DNA from: Sinohyriopsis cumingii
Lineage: Eukaryota; Mollusca; Bivalvia; Unionida; Unionidae
Direction: 5' to 3'
NCBI GenBank assembly: GCA_028554795.2
Contig: CM068835.1
Coordinates: 32,368,311 to 32,432,310, forward strand
Length of the DNA: 64,000 bases
Below are positions 13,158 to 24,734 of the stretch, one piece after another. Position 1 is the stretch's first letter, and each line of letters opens with the position of its first letter. The notes beneath the pieces are model-generated. The model was given only the letters and a program-made list of their open reading frames with translations, did not search any database and had not been told where the DNA came from. Made by a program: the position numbers and the translations under genes.

Positions 13158-13461
13158 ATATACTTTGATACCAAGCCAGTGTAAGATGAAGCAATGTATT
13201 CATTAACATTATTGAAAGAAGGCATTAAAAAAGACATATTTAGCTGAATAATTTATTATTAATTAGCAGCAGACCTAGTACAAACGTCCTGCATCTATTA
13301 ATTCTGAAATGACACAAATACAAATAGTGGGATAATCTGGCCACAGCTCGATAAATCTCAATAGTTTAATAATGTAGAACCCAGGAGATGAACTGAGAGC
13401 ATACACTAAGGAAACTGGACACGCAAGGTACCAAGGGTCACCAGTCAGCCATGGTGTCAGG

Positions 13462-13687
13462 CATGACCGGCCTTAGGCTAGTTGGACCCAAGTTCACAGG
13501 AACCGGCACGTTAGTCGTTTTTAAAAATATATCTTTAGAGAGAAAGTAATTTTTAAGCGACGGAAGAAATTTTAAAGTTCAATATCTTATGCAAGTTGTT
13601 TAAAAGCTTATTTCCAAATTCCGTACTCACAGGTGGCCCCGCCAAAATGATCCTAATCGGGCCCCGCGTTTGCTAGGGCTGTTACTG
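13462..13687 (+). mobile_element. Short hAT-like non-autonomous element, family H2 (older copy)
   Basis: The left end reads catgaccggccttaggc. The right end, read in reverse complement, is cagtaacagccctagc. The interior and right half align with the element at 29643-29915 (shared: aatcgggccccgcgtttgct, tttagagagaaagtaat/tacagataaagtaat). Ends of the form CAG...GGCC with an 8-bp duplication are typical of hAT elements, but the flanks here do not give a clear duplication, so this copy is older or degraded. Confidence 0.6.
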
Positions 13688-14685
13688 GCGCCAGAGGTTG
13701 TACAGGATCAAGACGTGCAAGTGATTATCATGCCCCGTTAAACAACTGCCTGTTATGCTGCCCTTGCAGGCAGGCAACTCTCCCCGGTACCAGAGGTAGA
13801 GAGGGCTCGAATAATAATAAAATACACACGTTTTAAAGTACTTTAAGTGTTTCTGAAAACTTATTCATAAATGTTTGATACTGAGGGTAATTTAAATTTA
13901 TCTCCTCGTAAAAGGATATCATTAGTAATTAAGGCACACACGCACTTTTTAAGTGCTGGTTCTATTACTGACATGTTTACATAAATATGATGATTTCTTG
14001 ACGTCAAACATTTATATTGATTTGGTGATGACCCTTAAAAGCTTTTAAAATGGCCGGGACAAACAGCACATTTTTATAATGGCTGTATCATGCATAAAAC
14101 ATAATCCAAAATAAGCGTTATCTACACCGTAAATTTTGAGTAGCATGTAGTACTAATATTACTACCCCTACTCCTACCTCGTGGACGGGGTACTAACATG
14201 AGCATATGTGTGTCAATGGAGCCAGCCGGGTGTGATTCAACCACTGGATTTGGAAAGTCATTGACTTTACCTTTTCTCAACAAAAACTGGTTTCCACAAT
14301 TAATGCAAGTATCCATTCTCCGTCTTCGCGCGTTATGTCATTCAAAAATTAATAACATAGCGTAGAATATCCACATATGATCTGGCAAGCCTTCCTTAGA
14401 AAAGGGGTCACAGCGAGAGTTTCGCGTTATCTGTCATGGCGGAACGGTGAGGTTAGTGTTACCAGTCCAAGTTTTTTTTTTATCGTTTAAGGGCTTAAAA
14501 CATTCAAAATAAGCCAAACTTCTTTCCCCAACACGATTATACTTATGTAGTAGATTTCTACACTATTTGTTTTTCTAATTTAGTGATGATTTTTTTGGGC
14601 TCCACTACACGATATGGGATCAGTTCGTAGCCTCAACCACAACAAATCATGTTGAGGTTACGACATCGTAGCTAAGTAACACGGG
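13688..14685. other. No confirmed gene
   Basis: The stretch holds a possible head-to-head exon pair around 14.18-14.45 kb, described in the findings, but nothing strong enough to annotate as a gene. Confidence 0.4.
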
Positions 14686-14782
14686 ACTTTAAAAACTTGC
14701 AAGTGGGAATAACTTGTTACTTTAGAAACGTACAAATGGGAATAACTTGTTACTTTAAAATCGTACAAGTGGGAATAAATTG
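14686..14782. repeat. 33-bp tandem repeat, 3 copies
   Basis: The phrase gtgggaataacttgttactt recurs at a 33-bp spacing, with the third copy truncated. Confidence 0.85.
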
Positions 14783-15457
14783 TTTAATTCTGCAAGAGAT
14801 TCTATCAGATAGTACAACTTTTCCTTTCTCATTCTGTTTTGTGTTATTCGTTCTTTTTCTTTTTAATATCAACACTGAATACTACATTCCATGAATCCTA
14901 TAGATTTCAGGAAATATCAACTTGAATATTTTTTTCCTCTCCAAAAGCCATCTCTTTTAAAACCATGTTTTTATTTTTATTTTGACACACAGAAACACGA
15001 TTTGAATTTGAGACGAATTATTTTCACGCATCGCGCTTATTTCATCATGTTCGTAGCATGCAGTATCGTTTGGACCAACGTTTTAAGTCTATTTTTGTAC
15101 TATACGAGAAGTAAGAAAATCTATGACGTTATTTTATTCTTCCCCAAAACTTCAAACTTATGTTCTGACTACAATAAACATCAAGGCAGATGACAACTTC
15201 CATTTCCCATTATAAGCGTATGGTTAAAAAGGAACGCAAAACGTGACATTATCAGGCCTGCTAATGGTGCCCGCGCGTTCCTGCTCAACAGAACCAGAAA
15301 GGTATAAGGATGAAATATTTGTTGTTTAATAGAAATGGTTTTTGTCAGACATGGAAGAATGATGTCGAAAAATATTTTGAACCTTTGCTCGGTACATGAT
15401 CTGATGATTTCATAACAGTGATTGATGTTTATGGTGATACCGTTTATTAATTCATAT
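14783..15457. other. No recognised gene
   Basis: A 100-codon plus-strand frame at 14891-15193 has no domain I recognise and no clear splice or polyadenylation context. Confidence 0.45.
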
Positions 15458-15643
15458 GGAGTCCCATTGGCTAGCGTGACAGAGTTGCGATCGAAATGAT
15501 GCGGGCTCGAATCCTACCATCGGACTAACCTGGATCAACTGCCGTGGTGTGTCCTTTGGCCAAAACGTTTTATTCCAATTACCGGGAAACTAAATAATCA
15601 CTTGTGTTGCTGTGCCGAAAAACACCAAAACCAAACATCAAAT
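15458..15643 (+). mobile_element. tRNA-derived SINE, family B
   Basis: The head has a degenerate tRNA structure with box B gggctcgaatcc. The body contains ccgtggtgtgtcctttggcc, and the end is gccgaaaaacaccaaaacca, resembling the aaaacaccaa-type tails of widespread molluscan SINEs. It is diverged and lacks a clean target duplication, though attcat occurs on both sides. It belongs to a different family from the SINE at 7137-7454. Confidence 0.65.
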
Positions 15644-15749
15644 CATTCATCTTTCCTCGATAAGGAAAGTTTCAGAAATATAATGGACATTTACAGTTAG
15701 GAAGGGAAACAAATATCAGCATATGCAAGAATTAACTCAAATAAATATG

Positions 15750-15928
15750 TACCGTATGTAATCGGTTATAAGTCGGGTCCAACTCCTCAAAGAACAGAAC
15801 CTGATATGCCTTCGCGTAGTGTGCCAGTACATCTGGATCTATGTTATTTGTTCCAGCACATTATGACGGCAGATCTGGGTCTGTGCAGTTTGCAGTTGGA
15901 TCCGACTTATAAGCGAGCAAAGACGGTA
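15750..15928. mobile_element. Palindromic MITE, family P, copy 1
   Basis: The ends read taccgtatgtaatcggttat and, inverted, taccgtctttgctcgcttat, continuing into aagtcggNtccaac on both sides. The interior holds the family signature ggcagatctgggtctgtgc followed by agtttgcagttgg. The ends carry TA, consistent with a Tc1/mariner-type TA target. No coding capacity. Eight more copies lie in this window. Confidence 0.8.
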
Positions 15929-16094
15929 ACAGAACCTGGAGATTTTAATCAGGAGTGATGAAATTATTCTGAAGAGATGCTGGACAAAACACAGATTAAC
16001 AAAATTTATTTGATTCCAAATGCGTGTTCGAACACGGTTTATTTAATATTGTTTACATATTAAGTATTCTTATTTATTTTTTTATTGGTTTACA

Positions 16095-16400
16095 GTCTGT
16101 CCACAAATACGGATTCCGAAGATAAGAGTAATGACGAATCCCCCATTAAGGTTCCCATAAAATACTGTGTACAGTTTCTATGTGTCCACTAGTACGGATC
16201 CTAGCACTAGTATGCATCCTCAACATACTCTTCCCAGTGAAACAGTCACATCTAAGTGTTCGCTAGTACGGGTTCTGATGACAGAAGTAATTTTGTTTAG
16301 TGTCATTAAATCATTAAATCCACTAGTACGGGTTCTAATGGTGTTACTAACGTTTCCCCGTAAAGAGGTCCCATCTATATGTCCACTATACTATTCGCCA
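16095..16400. repeat. Degenerate short tandem repeat
   Basis: The phrase gtccactagtacgggttct and variants occur at about 16097, 16184, 16258, 16318 and 16380 with 60-87 bp spacing. The 98-codon plus-strand frame across it is a by-product of the repeat. Confidence 0.5.
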
Positions 16401-16780
16401 ACCACTCTGGCAGGTGTGTACCCCTCTTTCGATTCTAAAAGCCAAAAGCATAAAGGAAATTAAAAAGTGCACAAAGCACCCATTGTATTCATTAATTTCT
16501 AATTTCTAATCTGATAGTGGCCAGAGAGACCCCAACTCTGTGATCGTCTTTCGATTGAAACTAAGCGGGAGATTTTTTTAGACAAATATGGCGCCTATAT
16601 TTACGTGGGCGATTCTCTTTTGATGAATCTGTACAACAAAGTTACAATTATTCAAACTACTTACTGTGCATGTTTTAAATTTATTTGGTTTTTATTATTT
16701 TCAGTTCTTTTTATGAAATATTTGATCCATATATGAAAAATACTGGATGCAGACGGCACAGGGACTTTTTCTCTTTTTTT

Positions 16781-17055
16781 AATCGGAACTTTTCCGTCAA
16801 GTCGAAAAGAAACCTGTGATGTAATTTGCTGCCTTTGAAAACTATATTTGGAATCATTTTGTTCACATGGCTCAACATGGCGACGGAAAGAGACAAATTC
16901 ACAATCGGAAAATTGTTTTTTTTTCTTCTCTCTTTCTGTCGTAACATATGTGGTGCACTCAGACTTAGGCGAATCACCAAGCCATCCAGTTGATGTGTAT
17001 TCTTACAACCACTTTCGAGGTTATTTCTCAACTTGACGGAAATGGCCGCACGATT
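16781..17055. mobile_element. Inverted-repeat MITE, family Q, copy 1
   Basis: The left end reads aatcggaacttttccgtcaa. The right end in reverse complement reads aatcgtgcggccatttccgt, and both continue into caagt[c/t]ga[a/g]aa. The related element at 27683-27895 has the same ends and shares tatggtgcactc internally in the opposite orientation. No transposase is encoded. Confidence 0.75.
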
Positions 17056-17913
17056 TGACCGATCGCATTTTCTGTTGAGCCTCCATACTTCTGTTCGTCC
17101 TAAAGACGTTCTGATTCCAGTCTGGTACGATTACACAAAAACCACATGACTTAAACAAATTAAATTTTTTCGGTACAGTATATGTTTATATGGATCCTTG
17201 TAAATAAAAGAGTTTACAATATCCTTATAACGTTAATTCGATTGTCTTTTTCTTCAGTTTTACGACTTTTCAACGAAATCCTTTTAGCACGATGACCCAG
17301 ACAACAACTGATTCAATTAATTAATTGGGTAAGCATTTTCATATATATTTCTAGATGACCGGGTAAGAGCGTCATTCCATTTAGGCTTTATTTTTGTATT
17401 TTAAATTAATGTGTTTCAGCTTTTATTGAACTTGGATAATTTTAGTAAAACCTTGTTAGCTCATTTACTTATAAACCGCTTGACCAACGCAAATAAACAC
17501 CGGAAAGCCTGTTTATATGATTACGTACATTTTATTATATTTGTTTGCCATTTCAATAAATTGTTTCGCTTTTTGTTTTTATTGAAGTTTTGATTCCGGA
17601 CATTTCCAACTTAGGCCTTTTTTTTACAGCGGTGTCGGACTACGTGTTTCACAAACACAAACCCGGATTTTGTTTAGATATATCTGTTAATGTATGTTAA
17701 TTTATACAATGAAAATCTAGAAGATAAATCTGACAATTTGTACAAAACCCAGTGAACAAAGAGAGCAGTAGACAATGGATTATTCGGCATATAATGGACA
17801 GATTTCGATACCTTGATTGTCTACATTTGTTAGTAAGTAACAAAGATTCAAGCAATCATGCATGCCTGTCAGATCGTTTGCCATAAGCACATGGATTAAA
17901 ATGTAGATTGTTT
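17056..17913. other. No recognised gene
   Basis: AT-rich single-copy-looking sequence. A 60-codon frame at 17411-17593 is not recognised. Confidence 0.5.
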
Positions 17914-18852
17914 GCATCAAGGTTGTAGAATATGCATAAGTATCAAAGCTGTCCAATATGCAAACGTATCAGGGTTGTCCAATATGTACATGCTGTCCTA
18001 TATGCACACGAATTAAGTTTGTCCAATATGCCCGTGCATCAAGGTTGCCCAATATGCATATGTATCAAGGTTGTCTAATATGCATATATATCAAGGTTGT
18101 CCAATATGTACACGTGTCAAAGTTGTCTAATATGCACATATATCAAGGTTGTCCAATATGCACATGCATCAAGGTTGTCTAATATGCATATATATCAAGG
18201 TTGTCCAATATGTACACGTGTCAAAGTTGTCTAATATGCACATATATCAAGGTTGTCCAATATGCACATGCATCAAGGTTGTCTAATATGCATATATATC
18301 AAGGTTGTCCAATATGTACACGTGTCAAAGTTGTCTAATATGTACATATATCAAGGTTGTCCAATATGCACATGCATCACGGTTGTCCAATATGCATATG
18401 TATCAAGGTTGTCTAATATGCATATATATCAAGGTTCTCCAATATGTACACGTGTCAAAGTTGTCTAATATGCACATATATCAAGGTTGTCCAATATGCA
18501 CATGCATCAAGGTTCTCCAGTATGCACATATATCAAGGTTATCCAGTATGTACGCGTATCAATGTTGTCTAATATGTACATGTATCAAGGTTGTCTAATA
18601 TGCACACGTATGAAGGTTGTCTAATATACACACGTATCGAGGTTGTCCAATATGCACACGTATCAAGGTTGTCTAATATGTACATGTATCAAGGTTGTCT
18701 AATATGCACATGTATCAAGGTTGTCCAATACGCACATGAATCAAGGTTGTCTAATATGTACATCTATCAAGGTTGTCCAATATGCACATGTATCAAGGAT
18801 ATCCAATATGCACACGTATCACGGTTGTCTAAAATGTACATGTATCAAGATT
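17914..18852. repeat. 26-bp satellite array with 104-bp higher-order unit
   Basis: About 35 copies of atcaaggttgtccaatatgc plus six variable bases. The marker variant ccaatatgtacacgtgtcaa occurs at 18101, 18205 and 18309 (104 bp apart, four units) and again at 18439 (130 bp, five units). Because 26 is not a multiple of three, all three frames read the same peptide with a 26-residue period, which explains the long open frames. Confidence 0.96.
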
Positions 18853-19939
18853 TGCGAAAGACATTTTAGCTATTAGTTGAGTTATTATTATATAAATTAC
18901 TTTGATCTCAGCAAAGAGAAGGAATCGGTACGTAAGATTTTTTTTTGGTCCGCACTGTGTGGCCTATTTTCCTAAGTTGATTCGATTTAACTTTAAAATA
19001 TTGACTTGTGCCACAGAATAGCGCATATTTTTCTTAACTATTTAAACAAATTTAATACTTACAACTCGTCCTTTCAATGCGCAGCTACAGATGTCCGAGA
19101 TCTTTCTTGTAATACAAGTGTACATACAAAAATTCTCCCTTTAACTACATATCTAAATGAAGTCATTGAAAGACTAAATGATATAAATCATTACGGTAAT
19201 CTTAAAGAGGTTCAAAGTGTCAGCATAGGCACTCATTATCCCCTCAAATACACCATTATTCGTGGCACGATCATACAATGTAATGGAGCATCAATATAAT
19301 TATGAACACGACCTTGCCCTATTTTAGATCAAAATAAGTGTAAATTGTACAGTTAATATGTGGTCTAATTAACATATACATGGACAAATAGATTTTGCAG
19401 ATGTTGATTTTATCTTCGATATGTTTGCAGAAATAAAAGGATATGTTAAAGTCAAATATTTTTCCATGAACAATATCGACCACCCTCAAACATATATGCT
19501 TTAATTGAACTTACACAGGGAATGCAAAGCAGAGATCAACCGCGCGATTTTAGGACAAGAACAGCAAAAGAATGGCATGGACATAGGCACGTAATCGATG
19601 AATACTCTGCCTCACTTTCTTTGACTTTGCGATGGCTTATTGTGCATTTATTAGACTATGAATAAACTTGATTTCGGGCTTTGTAGACTTTTCCTTCAGT
19701 TATGAATTTAAGTAATAAATTAAATAATACATTTCTACTGGATTCTATTAAACGGCTAAAATAACGATTATGAATGAAGTACATATTTATATTCTTTACA
19801 CTTCTTCTCATTTATACGTATCGGTGTGACCATGGTGAGACAAAGACGAGTCTTTACCATGACAAAAAGGCGAGCAACCAGCTTAGGCTTTGCAGTGAAA
19901 GATCATTCTGCTTAGTATAAAATCTTTATATCTTTATTT
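18853..19939. other. No confirmed gene
   Basis: The stretch includes a 70-codon open stretch at 19086-19299 preceded by a plausible splice acceptor (see findings). It is otherwise AT-rich spacer. Confidence 0.4.
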
Positions 19940-20152
19940 ATCTTGGCTTTATTTACAAGTCCAACTGCAAACAGCATAGTCACTGAGCAGTCGTCGCAAA
20001 ATGCGCCTGCAGATCAGGTTCTGTGTTGCTTGCTGTACTGATTAATCCTAACAAACTACATTGACCTATATTTACTAACTCATTATGCGACGGCAGATCT
20101 GGGTCTGTGCATTTTGCAGTTGTATTCGTCTTGCAAGCGATTAAATACGGTA
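19940..20152. mobile_element. Palindromic MITE, family P, copy 2
   Basis: The family signature is present in both orientations: acaagtccaactgcaaacag on the left, then ggcagatctgggtctgtgc and cttgcaagcgattaaatacggta on the right. The left terminus is the most eroded part. Confidence 0.75.
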
Positions 20153-21234
20153 ATATTTGATGTTATCAGATGTCTTCAAATAAAAGACCTTCAAAGCAGA
20201 GTTGATATAAAAAACCTTGATACTCGAAACAGCCCGTTGGCTTTGAGGTGCAAACTCCAGACCCACCGGTTTCGAGTCGGACGATCTGTCTGCTGAACCA
20301 ATTTTGTCTTCATATAGTACGTTGTACAAGTAGTAGATGTTTATCGACATTCTTTTTGTTCTAATTTAAATGCTGACAGAGATGAATTCAAAGTAAATGT
20401 TTCTGATTTGGCGTAGGGATGGGGGATACTTTAAACGGTCAAAAATTGCGGCAAATTGCTCTACTATCAGACCTCGTGCATCATCTTATTTTATTTACAA
20501 AGAAAATTGCAATAAACGGGCTAGTTCTCAATTGTAAGAGAATGTCATACTCTGTTGACGTGATCTGCTCTCCTCAGTACACAATCTAAATGTGGCAATC
20601 CATTTGAAGTACTATTTTCCAATCAATCATTCAAATGTCCCACGCGATATGCATATCGATAGTTTCCACTTATTAACTACCACCATGGTCACCATATCGT
20701 ATCGCAAAGTTGATTTAATGAACAACTGGGTACTAGGCTAGTGCTTTACGTACACAATTATTGTTAGAAATGGAGCACAACTGTATCATTCTATTTCTTA
20801 AACTCGTTTTGAATAATATAGTGCATTCCAATCTCGCAATTCTCCTGCAGTTCCAAGAAGTTACTGTAATTATTTATTTTAATTGTTATGACGACCCTGG
20901 CATTTATTCAAAGAGTGGAAATGTGTTAAACATGTGTAGTTACATTTACCCCAGTACAGTATTGTTCTGATCAAAATATTAAAAACACAACCCGTACAGG
21001 ATGACAAGTAACGGAATCCCTTTGATTCTAATTCTGTTAATCAAATGTTTTTTGACAGACAAATTTAATATTTTAATATTTAAAAATGATTTTAATATAC
21101 AATTTTGTCAATATTAACTTTTAATATCAACTGTTTTAATTTTAAGTTGTTTTTCTTTAATTTTAACAAATTACAGCTATATCCCCCTTAGAAAGAACAC
21201 GTTGTTATGGTCATTTGTTTATTCAAGTATTTTC
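20153..21234. other. No recognised gene
   Basis: AT-rich spacer. Frames at 20114-20296 and 20761-20970 show no known domain. Confidence 0.5.
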
Positions 21235-22763
21235 CTGTACTTGTATTTTCAGTAACCCTTTACTAGGTTCAACAGTGGAGCACATTCTTCTCACCAGCGG
21301 CTCTTGTCGCAGAACCCCTCCTATCCCGCCATTTACATAAGGGGCCCATTTTTGGTTATATTTTTGGTTACTTTCTTTTAATCATTACTTATATTTTAAT
21401 AACCCCATTGATTAGTTCATTTCATATTTAGAGCATTATATCGTCGCATACTCGTCTTTTGTTAAGTATCACTCCTATTCACGGAATCTACCTCTAGATA
21501 TGGACATGGAATCAACAACTATATTGTAGCCAAAGTTTTTTTAATTTAAAATCCAACACTAGTAGCTTTGTAACCCCTTAACAAATTCATGTCATATCCG
21601 GTATATAATATCATCGCATATTCTGCTTCTGTCATTACGCCTCATGTCCCTGGGTTCGGTCTCTTTAGTGGTCATGGGGTCAAGACTTATAATGTAGAAA
21701 TTTTTAATCACTTGTTTTTCCATTGCCTCGTAGTCATTTCTTTTCATTTTGTGAACATAATATTATTACCTACCCTCCTTTTACCAGTATCACCTCCGTT
21801 CCAGGGGACTGACCCTGGCTAGATAGAATGCGCCTTAGAACTTAATTTGTGAGACATATTGATAATTGATTAAAAAAAGTTTCTTGTAGTTTTGACTCCT
21901 TACCTAACTTACTAAATATACGGAATATAGTATCATTACATGCTCCCTTCCCCCAGGGCCATTCCTGTCCCTGCGTCATCTCTTTGGGTGGAGCCGAAGT
22001 AAAGAATTACATGGGTGACACGTTGTGGTTACATTATTTTGCAGCTTTTGTAGCTCCCTAATCCCTCGCTTGATTCACTTAATATTTCGGATATGATACA
22101 ATTAATATTCCCTTTCCCTTAGTACCTTTCCTGCCCCGGTGTTCTGCTCTTGCATGGGGCCATGTGGTCCAAAATTATACTGGGGACACATATTGGTTAC
22201 AGTTGTTTCTTCACATATTTCCATAATACCTCAATAAACTTCATGTCTGGAATATGACCTCATGGATTGCACTGCTGTTACCACTGGGTTTTTATCCCTG
22301 ATTGAGGCTATGCGGGCTAGAATTGGGCGTTGAGTTGTTTTGTTTATTACTTATATATTTAGAACTCCTTTACCAGTCCACCTCATATTGAGAATGAAAA
22401 ATAACACATTATCCTCCTCACTTGACCACACCTACCCCTGTGTCAATTCGCCGGGTAAGGCTGTGGGGTCAATATATAGATCACTTTAAATTTAACCATT
22501 TTGGGATTTAATATCTTATTTTAATAAACGTTTATCAGAATTTGAATATCATATGATCAAAAAATTATCTTTCTCTTTATACTTCTGTTGTCCAATGATT
22601 ATGTCTCCTGATGCGTCCAATTTGTGATTTTATGTCCCTGAAAGGGTTCCATGGGTTTAAGAGATAGGACACGTTTTGAATATACTTTTTCTTTTATGAG
22701 TTTATTTCAATAAAGTGTCCCATAATTCAATGTATATTTAAAATACAACATTATCTCCTACTT
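21235..22763. repeat. Diverged tandem array, unit about 165 bp, about 10 units
   Basis: The phrase tcatgtcatatccggaatat with variants, followed by atatcatcgcatactcc, recurs near 21418, 21588, 21736, 21908, 22075, 22239, 22379, 22530 and 22728 (spacing 140-198, mostly 148-172). Units also share tggggccatggggtcaa and ggacacatattggttac. Units are perhaps 60-70% alike, so the array is old. A SINE is inserted at its right end. Confidence 0.8.
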
Positions 22764-23090
22764 GACCGCTCCGGTGCCCTAGTGGTTAGAGCGTCCGCCC
22801 CGGATGCGGGAGGTCGTGGGTTCGAACCCCGGTAGAGTCATACCAGACTTCTAAAAATGGTACTAACAGCTGCCTCGCTAGACGCTCAGCATTAAGAGGT
22901 TAGTGTTAGGACTGGTCGGCCTGGTGTCAGGATAATGGGACTGGGTGGGACATCATACTACGTGTCTGCGGCATGATGCCCCAGTGCTAGACATCACTTT
23001 TTAACTGCCACACTGCAGACATCGTAGCGATATGACTAGAAAAGTGTTAAAGCTACGTTAAAAATCTAATATACACACACACACACATTC
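22764..23090 (+). mobile_element. tRNA-derived SINE, family A, full length
   Basis: The tRNA-like head is well preserved, with box A ccctagtggttagagcg and box B gggttcgaacccc. The conserved body includes ggactggtcggcctggtgtc and gactgggtgggacatcat, and the (CA)n tail follows cgttaaaaatc. It is the best template in the window for this family. Pol III promoter boxes look intact. Confidence 0.92.
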
Positions 23091-23606
23091 TTAATAGGAC
23101 CATTGAGTCTGCAAATTTTATTACAAATCTTACTTTCGAGATTCAGATGCTCTGGTCTCTAACCTTTTATAGAGTTTCGTTGACATGATGGTATTATTAG
23201 GACAGAATTTTTTTAGTACAAGTAACAAGAATGAAATTTTCTCTAAATGGTATTAAAAGTAAGTTGATAAATTATATTGAAAGTAAATTTCTATTAAAAT
23301 ATATTGAGATTGAATCCATTTATTTCGGTATTACAATTATATACTACTTAATACAGATTGCGCCCTTATGATCAAGTACGAACCGTCTATACATACATTT
23401 CCCTTGTATCCTAAAGTCGGCACACAAAGAAAAACTACATGTAAAGTACCGCATTGCGGAAACCTAGAAAAATCATAAGCTATTACTAATCGCGCTGACG
23501 TTGTAGAATTGTCTGTCTAATGACGTACATAAATCTAGACGATAATCTGTAAGAGACTACGAAGCCTCACTTTGAGATTCTGGCCAACGCAAGAGCTAGG
23601 AGCGCG
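23091..23606. other. No recognised gene
   Basis: AT-rich spacer upstream of the promoter-like module, with no coding signal. Confidence 0.5.
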
Positions 23607-23709
23607 CCATATTTGGCGTTGTCTTAAGAAACGGGTATATAAGCCCCAGCCACGGGCTGACATCAGTTTTGCTGGCCAGAAGCTCAAACAGACTTTTGTC
23701 TTTACAGGT
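23607..23709 (+). promoter_or_regulatory. Promoter-like module A: CArG box, TATA box, leader exon and splice donor
   Basis: ccatatttgg at 23607-23616 is a perfect CC(A/T)6GG serum-response-type element. tatataag at 23636-23643 is a strong TATA box. An initiator-like tcagttt lies about 29 bases downstream (A at 23665). The following 43-base leader ends in ttacag and meets gtaaga at 23708, an excellent splice donor. This arrangement is typical of Pol II genes with a non-coding first exon and a 5'UTR intron, such as actin genes, but no actin or other recognised coding exon follows. A diverged relative lies at 33583-33688. Confidence 0.55.
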
Positions 23710-24180
23710 AAGATTATGATCTATGTACAATTTTTCATAGCATAAGACTTTTAGTGTTATAAGAATTTTTAGTGCTAAGATGTTAACCTAATATCAGTAT
23801 GTTTAGATTATTTTAATATTTCTTTACTATTATTTAACATAATGTATTAGAAAGTTAATGTGATTGAAGAACTTGTATTTGCTTGTAATTATATTATTGA
23901 TTATAGTAAAAGCAACGTTCGGTACCAACTTCATACTCAGTAAAATATATTTCAATTACGGCATTAGTCTGAAATATTGAATTTTAGATTCTTTTGCTAT
24001 TGTGAATTTATTCGATATTTAATTATCTGTATTACATTCTAAAACGGCAGTTATTATACAAGTATGATGTTGGTAAGTGAAAGAATATCGTAGTTTTATA
24101 TGTATTTCTTATATCCGTAAATTGAGCTTGTTGTAGTTTGATATTGAAATGTAAGTTTATATGTTGAGTATTTCAATAAA
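23710..24180. other. Possible 5'UTR intron of module A
   Basis: AT-rich, without coding signal. The part near 23870-23950 (gaacttgtatttgcttgtaa ... caacttcatactcagtaa) aligns with 33860-33940 downstream of the second module, so homology between modules extends into this stretch. An aataaa occurs just before its right end. Confidence 0.4.
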
Positions 24181-24221
24181 GTTTTGCTGGCCAGAAGCTC
24201 AAACAGGCTTTGTCTTTGCAG
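24181..24221 (+). repeat. Duplicate of the module A leader
   Basis: gttttgctggccagaagctc and the following 21 bases repeat the leader at 23666-23707 with about three differences. It ends in tgtctttgcag and so looks like a splice acceptor followed by ctcgacccgtg. The spacing between copies is 515 bases. Confidence 0.85.
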
Positions 24222-24323
24222 CTCGACCCGTGTACTCTCTCATGCCAAGCTTCCCCAATATGTAGCTGTATTTCCAACATCATCAAGTGACACCTCTTTC
24301 AAGAGGATTGAACTTCCTTTCTT

Positions 24324-24326
<3 letters not shown>

Positions 24327-24372
<46 letters not shown>
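24327..24372. repeat. (CT)n microsatellite
   Basis: A pure CT run of about 46 bases. Confidence 0.97.
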
Positions 24373-24375
<3 letters not shown>

Positions 24376-24734
24376 TTTTGGAAACAGATTGACTTAGAGT
24401 TTACGAAGCAAATCTCTTCGTAAAAGTTGGCGGAAAAACTTCATCGTAAAAGTATTACTGCTTCATATCGTTTGCGTAATTCTTGTTATATAAGTAATTT
24501 AACGCTTGTAGATGATGACTATTATGCATCTTTCATTGGTAAACATTATTAAGATCATACAGAAAATAGACAAACCTTGGTATAACAATCCATCTCTAAA
24601 ACGATTGTATGCTCGTAGGTGAACACAATCATTTTGTTATTCACAGAGTTGCATTATTTATCTTCCGTGCGCAGACAAGAAAATACATATTATTTTTACT
24701 ATTAACATTTATTTATGGGCGTGTTTCAATTGAT

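Larger units (their letters stand above)
11691..13461. other. No recognised gene; simple repeats
   Basis: The stretch contains a compound microsatellite at 12686-12745, a G run at about 12943-12953 and a CT run at 13131-13157. An 83-codon minus-strand frame at 11984-12235 matches nothing I recognise. Confidence 0.5.

Noticed and set aside
16711-17031. 106-codon minus-strand frame
   Set aside because: It falls inside the inverted-repeat MITE at 16781-17055 and has no recognisable domain.
22764-22840. A functional tRNA gene
   Set aside because: Boxes A and B are good, but the sequence continues into a repeated SINE body and tail, and the cloverleaf is imperfect. It is the SINE head. The same applies at 7380-7454, 36264-36340 and 61255-61340.
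23636-23830. Spliced-leader RNA gene (short leader followed by a donor)
   Set aside because: The presence of a TATA box and CArG box suggests a protein-gene promoter. I see no convincing Sm site with flanking stems, and spliced-leader trans-splicing is not established in molluscs to my knowledge.
23607-24221. Solo long terminal repeat of a retroelement
   Set aside because: A promoter, polyadenylation hexamer and repeated leader are present, but I find no matching TG...CA borders, target duplication, primer-binding site or internal coding sequence. It is kept only as one explanation in the findings.
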